25,332 nt of DNA from Fibrobacterota bacterium (lineage in GTDB: Bacteria > Fibrobacterota > Chitinivibrionia > Chitinivibrionales > FEN-1185): the NCBI GenBank assembly GCA_003165595.1, contig PLWQ01000032.1, positions 47,815 to 73,146 on the forward strand. Reading direction: 5' to 3'. Positions 13,249-21,379 of the stretch are shown one piece after another. How positions within the stretch are numbered: the stretch's first letter is position 1; every line of letters starts with the position of its first letter. Under the pieces are notes generated by a model. The model worked only from the letters and a program-made list of their open reading frames with translations, made no database searches and was not told the DNA's origin. The translations under genes and the position numbers were made by a program.

Positions 13249-15279
13249 ATGAAAGATACTAAAAAGCCGCACGCAATGGAACTCCTCGCTCCCGCAGGCT
13301 CGGTTGAAAGCTTCCGGACGGCCATTGACGCGGGCGCCGACGCGGTGTACCTCGGGCTCACGGATTTTAACGCCCGGCTCCGCGCCCGCAACTTCACCAT
13401 GAAGACATTGTCGTACGCGGTGCCGTTTGCCCACAGCCGCGGCGTGAAGGTGTACGTGACGTTCAACACACTTGTCAAGCAGGCCGAACTCGAACGCGCG
13501 GTGCATTTCCTGTACCAGCTCGACCAGATCGGCGTGGACGGGGTCATCGTTGCCGATCTCGGGATAATCCGCATCGCGTCCGCCGAGTTCCCGCGGCTGC
13601 GCCTGCACGGGAGCACGCAGATGAGCGTGCACAACAGCGCCGGCGCCGAGGCTTGCAGGCGGCTGGGCATCAGGCGCGTTGTTGTCGCGCGCGAACTCAC
13701 ACTCAAGGAAATCGGCCGCGTGTGCGCGGCCGGAAACACCGAAATAGAAGTTTTTGTGCACGGCGCGTTGTGCTACTCGCTGTCGGGAATGTGCCTTGCG
13801 TCGAGTTTTTTCGGAGGCTCGAGCGGCAACCGAGGCAGGTGCACCCAGGTGTGCAGGCGTGCATTCGACAGGCAGCCCGCCGATCCCAACGCGTTGCCGG
13901 GATATTTTTTCTCTGCGCACGACCTGTCGCTTGTGGACCACCTGCCGCTCCTGGCGGCGGCCGGGGTGGCGAGCCTCAAGATCGAAGGGCGCATGAAGCC
14001 CGCCGCCTACGTGGGCACCGTGGTGCGCGCGCTGCGCATGGCTCTTGACCATCCGGAAAAGACGGATGAGGCCAAACTGCTGCTGGCGGGCGACATGGCC
14101 AGGCGCAAGACGCGGTTGTTTATGGACGGCCTTGTCCAGGAAAGTCTCATAGATCCATTGAACCCGCCCGGAACCGGAACCGCGATCGGCACGATAGACA
14201 AGGTGGTAGGGCCCGCGATCTTTGTCGAAACAGAAGAAAGCCTCGCCGTTGGCGACCTGCTGCGAGTCCAGCCGAAGATCGGGACCGAAGGGATAATGGC
14301 GGCCGCCGCGGCCGTTTCCCGGGACAACGGCACAACCCGCATCGTGCTTGACAAGGAACTGGCCTGCGGGCGCGGCGACGCCGTGTACCGGGTGGGTACT
14401 GCCGGTGACGCGATCGCAACCGAGAGCAGGTTCAACGTCCGGCCCGCACGCTACAACGAAGAGTGCCGGGATGCGCGCGGCATCGTGCGCCGGCAGGGCG
14501 CGGCCGGCGAGCGCGACGCAAACCGCGACCGGCGGCTGTTTGTCAAGATAGACTCGCCGGGATGGCTGCCCATGCTTGCCGGGCCGGAGGTGGGCGGCGT
14601 TATTTGCGCGTTTGACAAAAACGATGCGGCGCGGCTCGCGCAGGATCCGGGCGCGCAAAAGCAGTTGGGCCGCGCAGCCTACATCGAGCCGCCGCCGTTC
14701 GTATCGGACGAGGACCTTGGGCAATGGCGGCGGCTCGTGGCGCGCCTCTGCGTGGACGGTGATTTCGGCCTCATGTGCGGAAACCCGGGTCATGCCGCGC
14801 TTACGCATGGCGTAAAGCGGGTGCGCGCCGACTACGGTCTGTGGTGCCTCAATCGGGCGGCGCAGGCTGCATACAGCGGCCTCGGCATGCGGTTCTTCTC
14901 CTACTCGCTCGAAGACGATTCGATGAACATCCGCGACTGCGCTTCACAAAACGGCATGCTGTATCTGTTTACGCACGCGCCGCTGTTTATTTCCCGCATG
15001 CGGCCCGCGATTCCCGCCGGGAGCCGCATAGCCGACCGTCTGGGCAGAACGGCGTTCACCGCCGAGAAACACGGGCTGCACTACCTGGTGGCCGAAGAGA
15101 CGGTGTGCCTGTTTAACAAAAGGGAAAGGCTCGAAGAGCAGGGGATCAACACGTTTTGCATCGACCTGAGCTTCATGGAACCGGATGGCGAGACTCTCGC
15201 CGAGATCCTATCTTGCTACCGGGAGCTGAGGAAGTACCCGGGGTCTTGTCTGTTCAATTTCAAGGGCGGTTTGAAATAG
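13249..15279 (+). CDS. U32 peptidase-family protein, RlhA-like (23S rRNA hydroxylation)
   Basis: A 676-aa protein. MELLAPAGSVESFRTAIDAG (10-29), then ADAVYLGLTDFNARLRARNF, begin the U32 barrel. EVFVHGALCYSLSGMCLAS (167-185) fits the U32 signature. Cys175, Cys182, Cys198 and Cys202 form a cluster of the kind that binds iron-sulfur in RlhA/TrhP. DHLPLLAAAGVASLKIEGRMK follows. The long C-terminal half matches the length of RlhA (YdcP, about 650 aa) rather than the shorter TrhP or UbiU/V. RlhA is needed for 5-hydroxycytidine at 23S rRNA position 2501, with prephenate as hydroxyl source in related proteins. Protease activity is unlikely. The start at 13249 lacks a clear Shine-Dalgarno; Met10 (13276) is an alternative. 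Confidence 0.85.
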   Translation: MKDTKKPHAMELLAPAGSVESFRTAIDAGADAVYLGLTDFNARLRARNFTMKTLSYAVPFAHSRGVKVYVTFNTLVKQAELERAVHFLYQLDQIGVDGVIVADLGIIRIASAEFPRLRLHGSTQMSVHNSAGAEACRRLGIRRVVVARELTLKEIGRVCAAGNTEIEVFVHGALCYSLSGMCLASSFFGGSSGNRGRCTQVCRRAFDRQPADPNALPGYFFSAHDLSLVDHLPLLAAAGVASLKIEGRMKPAAYVGTVVRALRMALDHPEKTDEAKLLLAGDMARRKTRLFMDGLVQESLIDPLNPPGTGTAIGTIDKVVGPAIFVETEESLAVGDLLRVQPKIGTEGIMAAAAAVSRDNGTTRIVLDKELACGRGDAVYRVGTAGDAIATESRFNVRPARYNEECRDARGIVRRQGAAGERDANRDRRLFVKIDSPGWLPMLAGPEVGGVICAFDKNDAARLAQDPGAQKQLGRAAYIEPPPFVSDEDLGQWRRLVARLCVDGDFGLMCGNPGHAALTHGVKRVRADYGLWCLNRAAQAAYSGLGMRFFSYSLEDDSMNIRDCASQNGMLYLFTHAPLFISRMRPAIPAGSRIADRLGRTAFTAEKHGLHYLVAEETVCLFNKRERLEEQGINTFCIDLSFMEPDGETLAEILSCYRELRKYPGSCLFNFKGGLK

Positions 15280-15342
15280 ACTGTTTGAATAAAAATCTTT
15301 TGGTGGGGAAATTCGGCCTGTCTCAAATCTTGACAGTAGGTT

Positions 15343-15490
15343 TGGGCGTTCCCCTCGCTTCGCGAGGGTCGCTCTCCCTACGTGCTCGGCCATTGGCCTC
15401 GTTGCCGGTCCGCCCTATGCCGCGCCGCCGCGGCCGGGTCGGCCGTCAACGCGCTTTAGCGCGCACTCCGGTCCAGCTAACGCGGCGCAT
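15343..15490 (+). repeat. Dispersed repeat A, copy 2
   Basis: It begins with a hairpin CCCTCGC-TTC-GCGAGGG (about 15353-15368), then GCTCGGCCATTGGCCTCG, TGCCGGTCCGCCCTATGCC, GCGGCCGGGTCGGCCG, CGCGCTTTAGCGCGC and GCGGCGCAT. Order and stems match copy 1 at 12585-12718 in inverse orientation; loops differ and a GCGCCGC insert follows CTATGCC. It lies 64 bp after the U32 gene's stop. Confidence 0.75.
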
Positions 15491-15857
15491 AAGATGTTGG
15501 CACAAATGTCAACGACGGCATTCGCGGGTTGGTTCTGACTTTGTTTCTTGATATCAGCTATTAGTGGCGCACCCTGCGGGCTGCCATCGGCAATCGTCTC
15601 CGCACTTCCTGTGATCCGGCTCGCAACGCATACTCATGTGCGGGGGCACCCAGAAAGGACAGCTGAACCGTAAGCTTTCCCAACGTTGCAATTGTCAAAG
15701 ACAGGGAAGAATAGAAATTAGCGGGTTTTATTAGAAGAAGTGTTTGATGATCTTTACGGTTGAATCCCACTGCGAGCGCGTCTTTGCGGTGAGTCTTTTT
15801 TTTCTCGGTGTTCTCTGCTCGATGATGAGGGATGGACTTTTGCGGAAAATCTGAGAA
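15491..15857. other. Non-coding stretch with short shared motifs
   Basis: No convincing gene. It holds AAAGGACAGCTGAACCGTAA (15654-15673), which recurs with 3 mismatches at 25140-25159. GTTGCAATTGTCAA (15685-15698) recurs exactly at 16824-16837. TTGAATCCCACTGCGAGCGC (15760-15779) recurs with 1 mismatch at 121-140. This looks like decayed or mosaic accessory DNA. Confidence 0.4.
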
Positions 15858-16067
15858 TCAAGTTGCGCCTTGCCGAGGTTTTTTCGGATATAACGGCGCC
15901 CTCTCTCCGTCAAACGCCGCGCGCAGGCGCTTGTCGGAAGAGCTCTCTTTGCGCCGTAATCCGGCTGGACAGATTCTTTTCGAAATCTTTCTGAGTTCCG
16001 GCCGCCGGGACCGCCATTCTTCCCAAGTGATTATGCGAGATGCGGGTTTATTGTTTTTTGAGGCCAT
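15858..16067 (-). CDS. Possible small basic protein overlapping the nucleotidyltransferase gene
   Basis: A 69-codon frame starts at ATG 16067 behind AAGGAAG and overlaps the end of the upstream gene by 20 bp, the geometry of a coupled partner. It begins MASKNNKPASRIITWEEWRS and is very basic. I do not recognise it. From about 15913 another minus frame (RLTERGRRYIRKNLGKAQLD) continues over the same DNA to 15731 with equally protein-like composition. A frameshift splitting one longer gene is therefore possible, as is chance. Confidence 0.3.
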   Translation of the reverse strand: MASKNNKPASRIITWEEWRSRRPELRKISKRICPAGLRRKESSSDKRLRAAFDGERAPLYPKKPRQGAT

Positions 16068-16653
16068 CGGCGACTTCCTTCTTGAGGGCGCGAACCCGTT
16101 CGGTGATGGCATATCGTTTATCGGCGGCGAGACGGTCCACTTCCTTCCAATCGGCCTTGATTTTTCCCGAAACGCATTGCGCGAGGAGCACCTTTGCGCA
16201 GAGTTCCGATTCTTTGTCCCGCCGGGGGTAGAATGCGATCAATATCCGCTCGACAAGCAGTTCTTCCACCGGAATGAGTGATATGGTCCCGTATTTGGTG
16301 GCAAGCCGGGTGAAAGGCGTCCTGGAATCTTTTTCCAGCGTCCCCAGCAGGTCTACAAAAAGACCGCCGATTTTCCAGGACCGCGGACCTCCGGAGCCGT
16401 TGAGGGAGCCGATTATTTCTTGTTGGACTCTCGGCGGAACCGGACCTCCCTTTTTCCGGCAAAAGTCTATGTCGCCGGACATATAATTTCCTTCGGTATA
16501 AAATTCGATGGCGGCACCGCCCACAACTACCAATTCGGTGCCCTGTTCCGCAAAAAGGGTGCTTATCAATCCCGCGAGTTTGAGGCCCCTTTCGAGAAGG
16601 TCTTGCGTGGAATTGATCTCTTTGAGTGCGGCCTGAACTGCAGCCTTGTCCAT
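16048..16653 (-). CDS. Nucleotidyltransferase-fold protein (DUF6036/AbiEii-like)
   Basis: A 201-aa protein. Helical residues 1-38 precede LVVVGGAAIEFYTEGNYMSG and DIDF (41-64), the minimal nucleotidyltransferase core with a GG motif and Asp61/Asp63 as metal ligands. ATKYGTISLIPVEELLVERI in the second half and a Lys-rich C-terminal helix follow. Such small NTase-fold proteins occur as toxins or as halves of two-gene accessory modules (AbiEii, MNT). The role here is inferred from fold only. No recognisable antitoxin (HEPN, CopG, AbiEi) is adjacent; the only candidate partner is the overlapping small frame at 15858-16067. The surroundings are repeat-rich and look like accessory DNA. Confidence 0.7.
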   Translation of the reverse strand: MDKAAVQAALKEINSTQDLLERGLKLAGLISTLFAEQGTELVVVGGAAIEFYTEGNYMSGDIDFCRKKGGPVPPRVQQEIIGSLNGSGGPRSWKIGGLFVDLLGTLEKDSRTPFTRLATKYGTISLIPVEELLVERILIAFYPRRDKESELCAKVLLAQCVSGKIKADWKEVDRLAADKRYAITERVRALKKEVADGLKKQ

Positions 16654-17043
16654 ATGAATGAATGCCTTTTTCTTCCCCTCAACAATTGTCTTTGTCTTAA
16701 GATACGCTCGGGAGAACGCTTGCGGCTACATTTTCTTTAGACAGAGCCTGCATGTCACAATTAGAGCAATGATTAGCGCGACGGTGAAGATTGCGGATTT
16801 GAGAATTTACAATCCAAAGAGCAGTTGCAATTGTCAATTCACGTGCAGTGGCACCTGGAGACTTCCGCTTATGCGCTGACGTTGTGCTTGTAGTTTTGTT
16901 TTCGCGTTAGGGGCGACCGGAATGGTGCGCCAAAGCGCAGTGCCGCCCGACCACGGCCCGCCGACAAATAAAATGCCGTGTTCGATTTCTATCCCAATTT
17001 GCATGGCGAAATACCGGAGGCGGGGGAGTTTTTTTCCATTGAG
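16654..17043. other. Non-coding stretch upstream of the nucleotidyltransferase gene
   Basis: It should contain the promoter of the minus-strand gene ending at 16048. It carries the exact 14-mer GTTGCAATTGTCAA (16824-16837). One minus frame, 17004-16834, reads MQIGIEIEHGILFVGGPWSG and has strand-like composition. It has no Shine-Dalgarno and its upstream part runs into repeat B, so it may be a remnant of a gene interrupted there. Nothing else is supported. Confidence 0.35.
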
Positions 17044-17195
17044 AAGGCGTTGCGGAAACGTGACGCGCGCAATGCGCAAGCGTTGCGCCTCGCGCACGTT
17101 TCCGCTGGAGGGGGTGTGCCCCGAGACCCCGCAGACGCGTTCCTCGCGGCGAGGAGGCTCGGGGCCAGGGGGAAACGCGCAGCGGTTTCCCCTCC
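17044..17195 (+). repeat. Dispersed repeat B, copy 2
   Basis: It starts AAGGCGTTGCGGAAACGTGA. An outer stem GGAAACGTG/CACGTTTCC encloses GCGCAATGC-GCAA-GCGTTGCGC. Then come CTGGAGGGGGTGTG, a variable hairpin CCCCGAG...CTCGGGG (about 17119-17164), and a closing stem 17169-17176/17185-17192. Compared with copy 1 (12316-12462, inverted), outer-stem bases change on both sides so pairing is kept. It lies 20 bp beyond the 3' end of the secreted-protein gene and is followed by an A-run. Confidence 0.75.
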
Positions 17196-17215
17196 AAAAA
17201 AAAGATTATTTGAGT

Positions 17216-17986
17216 CTAGAGGTGTTGACCCTCGGGCGGAATGTCGGGCAGCGGCTGCACATTGAAATAGAGCTTGACAAAAAGAGTAAATGCCTCTTCG
17301 AACTTCTTCCCGCTGGACACTTCCGGGTTTCGCCTCTGGTTGTCGAGCTCCTGCTTTTGCCATTCCTTTATCTGATACACCAGCTCCTTCGAAACGATGC
17401 GGAGCTTTATGATCTGGTTGTTCTGGGTTTGCCACATCCGTATTCGCTCGTCGGATTTTGGAGAGGTGAGCGAGATATCGTACAGCGAATCCGGGATGCA
17501 GACGCTTTTGGGCAGGGCATAGGGCGAATTCCGCGCGGCGCAGTACAGGTAGTAGAAGCCCTTGAGGAAGCGGGGGAAGAACGAGTCGAGGTAGAGGAGT
17601 TTGTCCCAGCGCTCGTGTTGCAGGTCGCGCTCGAAGGTTTCGAGCGTCGGGATCATGGTCTTGCACACCCTGTTGAGAACGTCGGCCTCGAAATCGGAGA
17701 TCATGTACGCCTTGTCGGGCAATTCGTTATGCACGATTTTCTGGCGCCCGTCTTTGGTTACTTTGATCTCGAAGTCGGCAATCGGGGCGATGATGTCGTA
17801 GGACGATTCGTCGTCGTCGGAGCTGCCGAAAGACACCTTTACTTTTTCGAACTGGTTGGTTTGATCGTTAAAGGAGACGCTCAGCTTTGCAAGTGGAATT
17901 CCATAGGGAGTGCGTTTTCCCGGAGTTTGGGCGCCGGCAAGCGAAATCGCCGCAATCATTGCGATGAGTAGGATCTGATGAACCAC
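17216..17986 (-). CDS. Secreted protein of unknown function
   Basis: A 256-aa product from a GTG start at 17986. The N-terminus MVHQILLIAMIAAISLAGAQ is a signal peptide with likely cleavage after AGA. The mature protein is polar and charged, with an acidic SSDDDES patch (about 55-61), a helical middle (TLETFERDLQHERWDKLLYL) and two conserved-looking Cys (about 151 and 163). No domain is recognised. It is the last gene of the minus-strand cluster, starting 23 bp after the P-loop ATPase stop, so it is probably co-transcribed with that gene and EF-G. Periplasmic location is inferred from the signal peptide; no lipobox. Confidence 0.7.
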   Translation of the reverse strand: MVHQILLIAMIAAISLAGAQTPGKRTPYGIPLAKLSVSFNDQTNQFEKVKVSFGSSDDDESSYDIIAPIADFEIKVTKDGRQKIVHNELPDKAYMISDFEADVLNRVCKTMIPTLETFERDLQHERWDKLLYLDSFFPRFLKGFYYLYCAARNSPYALPKSVCIPDSLYDISLTSPKSDERIRMWQTQNNQIIKLRIVSKELVYQIKEWQKQELDNQRRNPEVSSGKKFEEAFTLFVKLYFNVQPLPDIPPEGQHL

Positions 17987-18009
17987 GATTACCCATTTCG
18001 TGTTTCAGC

Positions 18010-18729
18010 TCACACCACCCGTTCCGCCTGATTCTCCTCTGCGATCAACAGAATGCGTGGGTCGAGCTTCAAGTGCATATCCGACACCATCTCGGCATCA
18101 TGGTCCTTGACGAGGTCGAGATGAATGAACTCTCCCCGCGGCTGAAGACAGATGAGGATGGCGATATCGTCCATGTACGGCGCCAGCATCGGGGGAACCC
18201 GGCTTTTTGCGTTCGTGTCTTCCTTGAGCGTCGCGCTGAACCAGAGCTCAAAAGCGTTGTCGCGCGCGAAGCGCCGGAACTCCCCGAATTCCTTGACCGT
18301 CGCTTTGTTGAAATCGTACCCGTCAAGGACGATCGTTTCGACCGAAAAGCTGCCCTTCTCCATAAGGGTGCGGATGTTCTTTTCGATTTTCGCAACCGTT
18401 ACGTTGGCCTGCTCGAAATTCATTACGAGCCTATTCCTTATTATATCATCATGAACATCCATGGCGCAATCAAGTTTATAACGCTTCGCTATTTCCTGGA
18501 AAATGTCCTCGTACCATTGCACGATATGGCCGATTTTCCCCGAGTACGACACGTGGATGACGTGCTTCTCCTGAAACAGCTGATCGGTGGCGATGTGCAC
18601 CAGGCACGCGGTTTTCCCGACGCCTTTTCGCGCCGCGATCACGCCGATATTGCCTTTGCCCAAGCCTCCGCGCGTTGATTTTTCGAGAATCCTCAGGGGG
18701 CTTCTCTTAATCAATTCTTTCCTCACCAT
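18010..18729 (-). CDS. RecA/KaiC-like P-loop ATPase, function unknown
   Basis: A 239-aa protein behind a strong GGAGG. STRGGLGKGNIGVIAARKGV then GKTACLVHIA gives Walker A (GVGKT, 36-40), preceded by the GGL.KG..GVI.A pattern of RecA/DnaB/KaiC-type ATPases. ETIVLDGYD (131-139) is Walker B with Asp136. SATLKED (about 168) may be a sensor strand. A similar standalone ATPase (GGLGKGN.GV..AR.GVGKTACLV) is known to me from deltaproteobacterial genomes as an uncharacterised protein; this is recall, not a search. It lies 41 bp downstream of the EF-G gene and 23 bp upstream of a secreted-protein gene. A link to translation or cell-envelope processes is speculative. Confidence 0.8.
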   Translation of the reverse strand: MVRKELIKRSPLRILEKSTRGGLGKGNIGVIAARKGVGKTACLVHIATDQLFQEKHVIHVSYSGKIGHIVQWYEDIFQEIAKRYKLDCAMDVHDDIIRNRLVMNFEQANVTVAKIEKNIRTLMEKGSFSVETIVLDGYDFNKATVKEFGEFRRFARDNAFELWFSATLKEDTNAKSRVPPMLAPYMDDIAILICLQPRGEFIHLDLVKDHDAEMVSDMHLKLDPRILLIAEENQAERVV

Positions 18730-18770
18730 GCTCTATTCCTCCGTATCACGTGGTTTCGATCCTGGGGGCG

Positions 18771-20855
18771 TTAGGCCCGTTTTTTCGCCTGTTCCTGATA
18801 TTGCTTGATGAGTTCTTCGCATTTGCTTGCCGGCACCTTGCCGTAGCGGGCGAATTCCATGGTGAAATTCGCCTTGCCCTGCGTAATGGAGCGAAGCACG
18901 GTTGAAAATCCGAACATCTCGGCGAGCGGCACCTCGGCGTCGACCCGCGAGAACGTATTGTCTTCCGAGGTACTGATGATGATGCCCCGCCGCTGGTTGA
19001 TGGAGGCGAGCGCGTTTCCCTGGAACTCGGCCGGCCCCTCTATGGACACCTTCATGATGGGTTCGAGGATCTCGGGCCTGGCCCTTGCATAGGCCTGGCG
19101 GAACGCGCCGATGGCGGCGAGCTGGAACGCCATATCCGATGAGTCAACCGAGTGCGACTGGCCGTCGTTGATGGTTATCTTGACGCCCACAATGGGGAAC
19201 CCGATTATCGAGCCTCTGGCAAGACAGGCCTTGAATCCCTTGTCGCACGACGAAATGAATTCGCGGGGGATAACGCCGCCCACGATCTCGTCGATGAATT
19301 CGTAGTCCCTGTCGTGAATCGGCTCCATGATGCCTGCCACGCGTCCGTACTGGCCCGATCCGCCGCTCTGCTTCCGGTGAGTGTAGTCGAACTCGACCCT
19401 CTGGGTAATGGTTTCCCGGTAGGCAACCTGGGGCTGGCCGGTTTCGATCTCAACGTTGTATTCCCGCTTCATGCGCTCGATGTAAATGTCGAGGTGCAGC
19501 TCTCCCATGCCGCGGATAATGGTTTCCTTTGACTCGGCATCCACGTGCGACCGGAAGGTGGGGTCCTCCTTGCTGAACCTGTTGAGCGCCTTGGACATGT
19601 TATCGGCCGACTTGTTGTCTTTGGGCTTGATGGCAAGGGATATGACCGGCTCAGGAACGAACATCGACGTGAGCGAGTAGTTGAGACCGCCCTGCGCAAA
19701 GGTATCGCCCGACGCGCAGTCGACGCCGAACAGCGCAACGATGTCGCCGCACGGGGCCGACTGTATGTCTTCCATGGCGCTGGCATGCATGCGCACGAGC
19801 CTGCCCACCTTGAAGCTTTTCCCGCTGCGTATGTTGGTGAGTTCGTCGCCCTTCTTGAGCGAGCCCTGATAAATACGGATATAGGTGAGCTGGCCGTAGT
19901 GACCGTCTTCGAGTTTGAACGCGAGAGCCACGGTCGGTTTGTCGTCCAGGGCCTCGAGCGGAATTTCGGCTTCGTCGTTGTCGAGATCGAGCGCGAAATA
20001 TTTCCGGTCGCGCGGAGACGGCAGATATTCGACCACGGCGTCGAGAAGCGGCTGCACGCCCTTGTTCTTGTAGGCCGTGCCGACAAATACCGGCGTGAGG
20101 TCGAGCGAGAGGACGCCTTTTCGCACGGCAGTGCGGATCTGCTCCTCGGTTTCCTTTCCTTCCAGGTATGCCTCGGCAAGCTCATCGCTGTACATGGAGA
20201 CGGCATCGATGAGTTCCACGCGCCTTGCCTCCGCCTCTTCCCTGAGGTCGGCCGGGATTTGCTCCTCCCGCATGTCCTCGCCGTGGTCGCCGTCAAAATA
20301 CAGCGCCTTCATGGTGACAAGGTCTACCATGCCCGCGAATTTTTCTTCCAGGCCGATGGGGACCTGCATGAGGACGGCGTTGTGGCCCAGCTTCTCGCAC
20401 AGCTGCTCTTTTACCCGGTAGGGGTTGGCGCCGGCGCGGTCGCACTTGTTGATAAAAGCGACTCGCGGCACCTTGTAGCGTTTGAGCTGCCGGTCTACCG
20501 TAATCGATTGCGACTGAACGCCTCCCACCGAACACAGTACCAGCACGGCGCCGTCGAGCACGCGCAGCGCGCGTTCCACCTCGATGGTGAAGTCCACGTG
20601 TCCGGGCGTATCGATCAGGTTGATCGAATGCTTGCGCCATTCCACGTTCGTGGCGGCCGAGGCGATGGTGATGCCGCGCTCGCGCTCCAGTTCCATGGAG
20701 TCCATGGTGGCGCCGACGCCGTCCTTGCCCTTTACCTCGTGAATCGCATGGATCTTGTTGCAGTAGTACAGAATTCTCTCGGAAAGAGTGGTCTTTCCGG
20801 AATCGATGTGGGCGCTGATGCCGATGTTCCGCATTGTTGAAATGTCGAATGCCAT
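18771..20855 (-). CDS. fusA: Elongation factor G, EF-G1 of the mitochondrial/spirochaete-planctomycete type
   Basis: A 694-aa translational GTPase. [20 protein letters not shown] carries G1 (AHIDSGKT, 15-22), ERERGIT the switch I Thr, DTPGH the G3 and NKCD the G4 motif. Domains II-V follow, including [10 protein letters not shown] of domain IV and [13 protein letters not shown] near the end. The N-terminal stretch ([20 protein letters not shown]) and [14 protein letters not shown]...[10 protein letters not shown] resemble mtEFG1 and spdEFG1 rather than canonical E. coli FusA (recognition from memory). In lineages with two such EF-Gs, EFG1 does translocation and EFG2 ribosome recycling; a second paralogue is not in this window. 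Shine-Dalgarno GAGGAGA precedes the start. It leads an apparent operon with the ATPase and secreted protein. Confidence 0.95.
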   Translation of the reverse strand: MAFDISTMRNIGISAHIDSGKTTLSERILYYCNKIHAIHEVKGKDGVGATMDSMELERERGITIASAATNVEWRKHSINLIDTPGHVDFTIEVERALRVLDGAVLVLCSVGGVQSQSITVDRQLKRYKVPRVAFINKCDRAGANPYRVKEQLCEKLGHNAVLMQVPIGLEEKFAGMVDLVTMKALYFDGDHGEDMREEQIPADLREEAEARRVELIDAVSMYSDELAEAYLEGKETEEQIRTAVRKGVLSLDLTPVFVGTAYKNKGVQPLLDAVVEYLPSPRDRKYFALDLDNDEAEIPLEALDDKPTVALAFKLEDGHYGQLTYIRIYQGSLKKGDELTNIRSGKSFKVGRLVRMHASAMEDIQSAPCGDIVALFGVDCASGDTFAQGGLNYSLTSMFVPEPVISLAIKPKDNKSADNMSKALNRFSKEDPTFRSHVDAESKETIIRGMGELHLDIYIERMKREYNVEIETGQPQVAYRETITQRVEFDYTHRKQSGGSGQYGRVAGIMEPIHDRDYEFIDEIVGGVIPREFISSCDKGFKACLARGSIIGFPIVGVKITINDGQSHSVDSSDMAFQLAAIGAFRQAYARARPEILEPIMKVSIEGPAEFQGNALASINQRRGIIISTSEDNTFSRVDAEVPLAEMFGFSTVLRSITQGKANFTMEFARYGKVPASKCEELIKQYQEQAKKRA

Positions 20856-20884
20856 AATACGCTGATCTCCTCGAGAACCTGAAG

Positions 20885-20913
20885 ATTATGTGACTAAAAT
20901 ACTACCATTGCAA
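20885..20913 (-). promoter_or_regulatory. Probable promoter of the EF-G operon
   Basis: On the minus strand, TTGCAA (20913-20908) and CATAAT (20890-20885) are separated by exactly 17 bp, giving a plausible sigma70 promoter about 30 bp before the start codon at 20855. It is less consensus-like than the 5249 promoter. Confidence 0.5.
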
Positions 20914-21379
20914 ATCTATCACAGGCTTTTTATTCCAAGCTTCGGACCGGGTAATCTGTGCGGTGGCGCTGCGAGGGAGGCCAAAACAACAGAGCGGCCG
21001 TGATATTTTCGGCGGAAAAAAACTGATCAAAAATACTATGTGGATGAATGGGCGGGTAAAAAAAATAGTTTGTTGAACAGGGGGAGGTGAAAAACGTAAA
21101 TTAGTGGTTAAGAAAATGGAAAATCAAATACATCTGGATCGCTGAGCGGCGTGACCCCCAAGGGAGGAATTGGGGCAAGAATCCAGTCTTCGGTTGGGGG
21201 GCACGCACGAAGTGTCGCTGGACGGTGCAGCAATAACAATTGTTGGCTTCCTGGATATTACGAAGAACAGGTCCGGTTTAAATTACCCACTACCCAGAAG
21301 GCCCCCGATTTTGTCGGGGGATGAATGCGCCTCTGCAAAAACGGTAACGCCCGAATTCTTGTTAAGGATGCGAAAAAAG
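20914..21379. other. Spacer before the glycosyltransferase, with nested stems
   Basis: No gene is supported; codons in frame ahead of 21380 do not read as protein. CTGGAT (21134-21139) pairs with ATCCAG (21181-21186) around an inner CCCCA/TGGGG stem (21156-21160/21171-21175). A 7-bp GC hairpin at 21302-21320 (loop TTTTG) lies 60 bp before the ATG. This could be a leader with regulatory folds, but no known riboswitch core was recognised. Confidence 0.4.

Noticed and set aside
17168-17204. Hairpin plus homopolymer run as a terminator for the secreted-protein gene
   Set aside because: On the minus strand the T-run comes before the stem, and on the plus strand the stem is followed by A, so neither direction has the stem-then-T order of an intrinsic terminator.
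19545-20840. Long 431-codon plus-strand frame opposite EF-G
   Set aside because: It is an antisense shadow of a fully conserved EF-G gene, with no family features.
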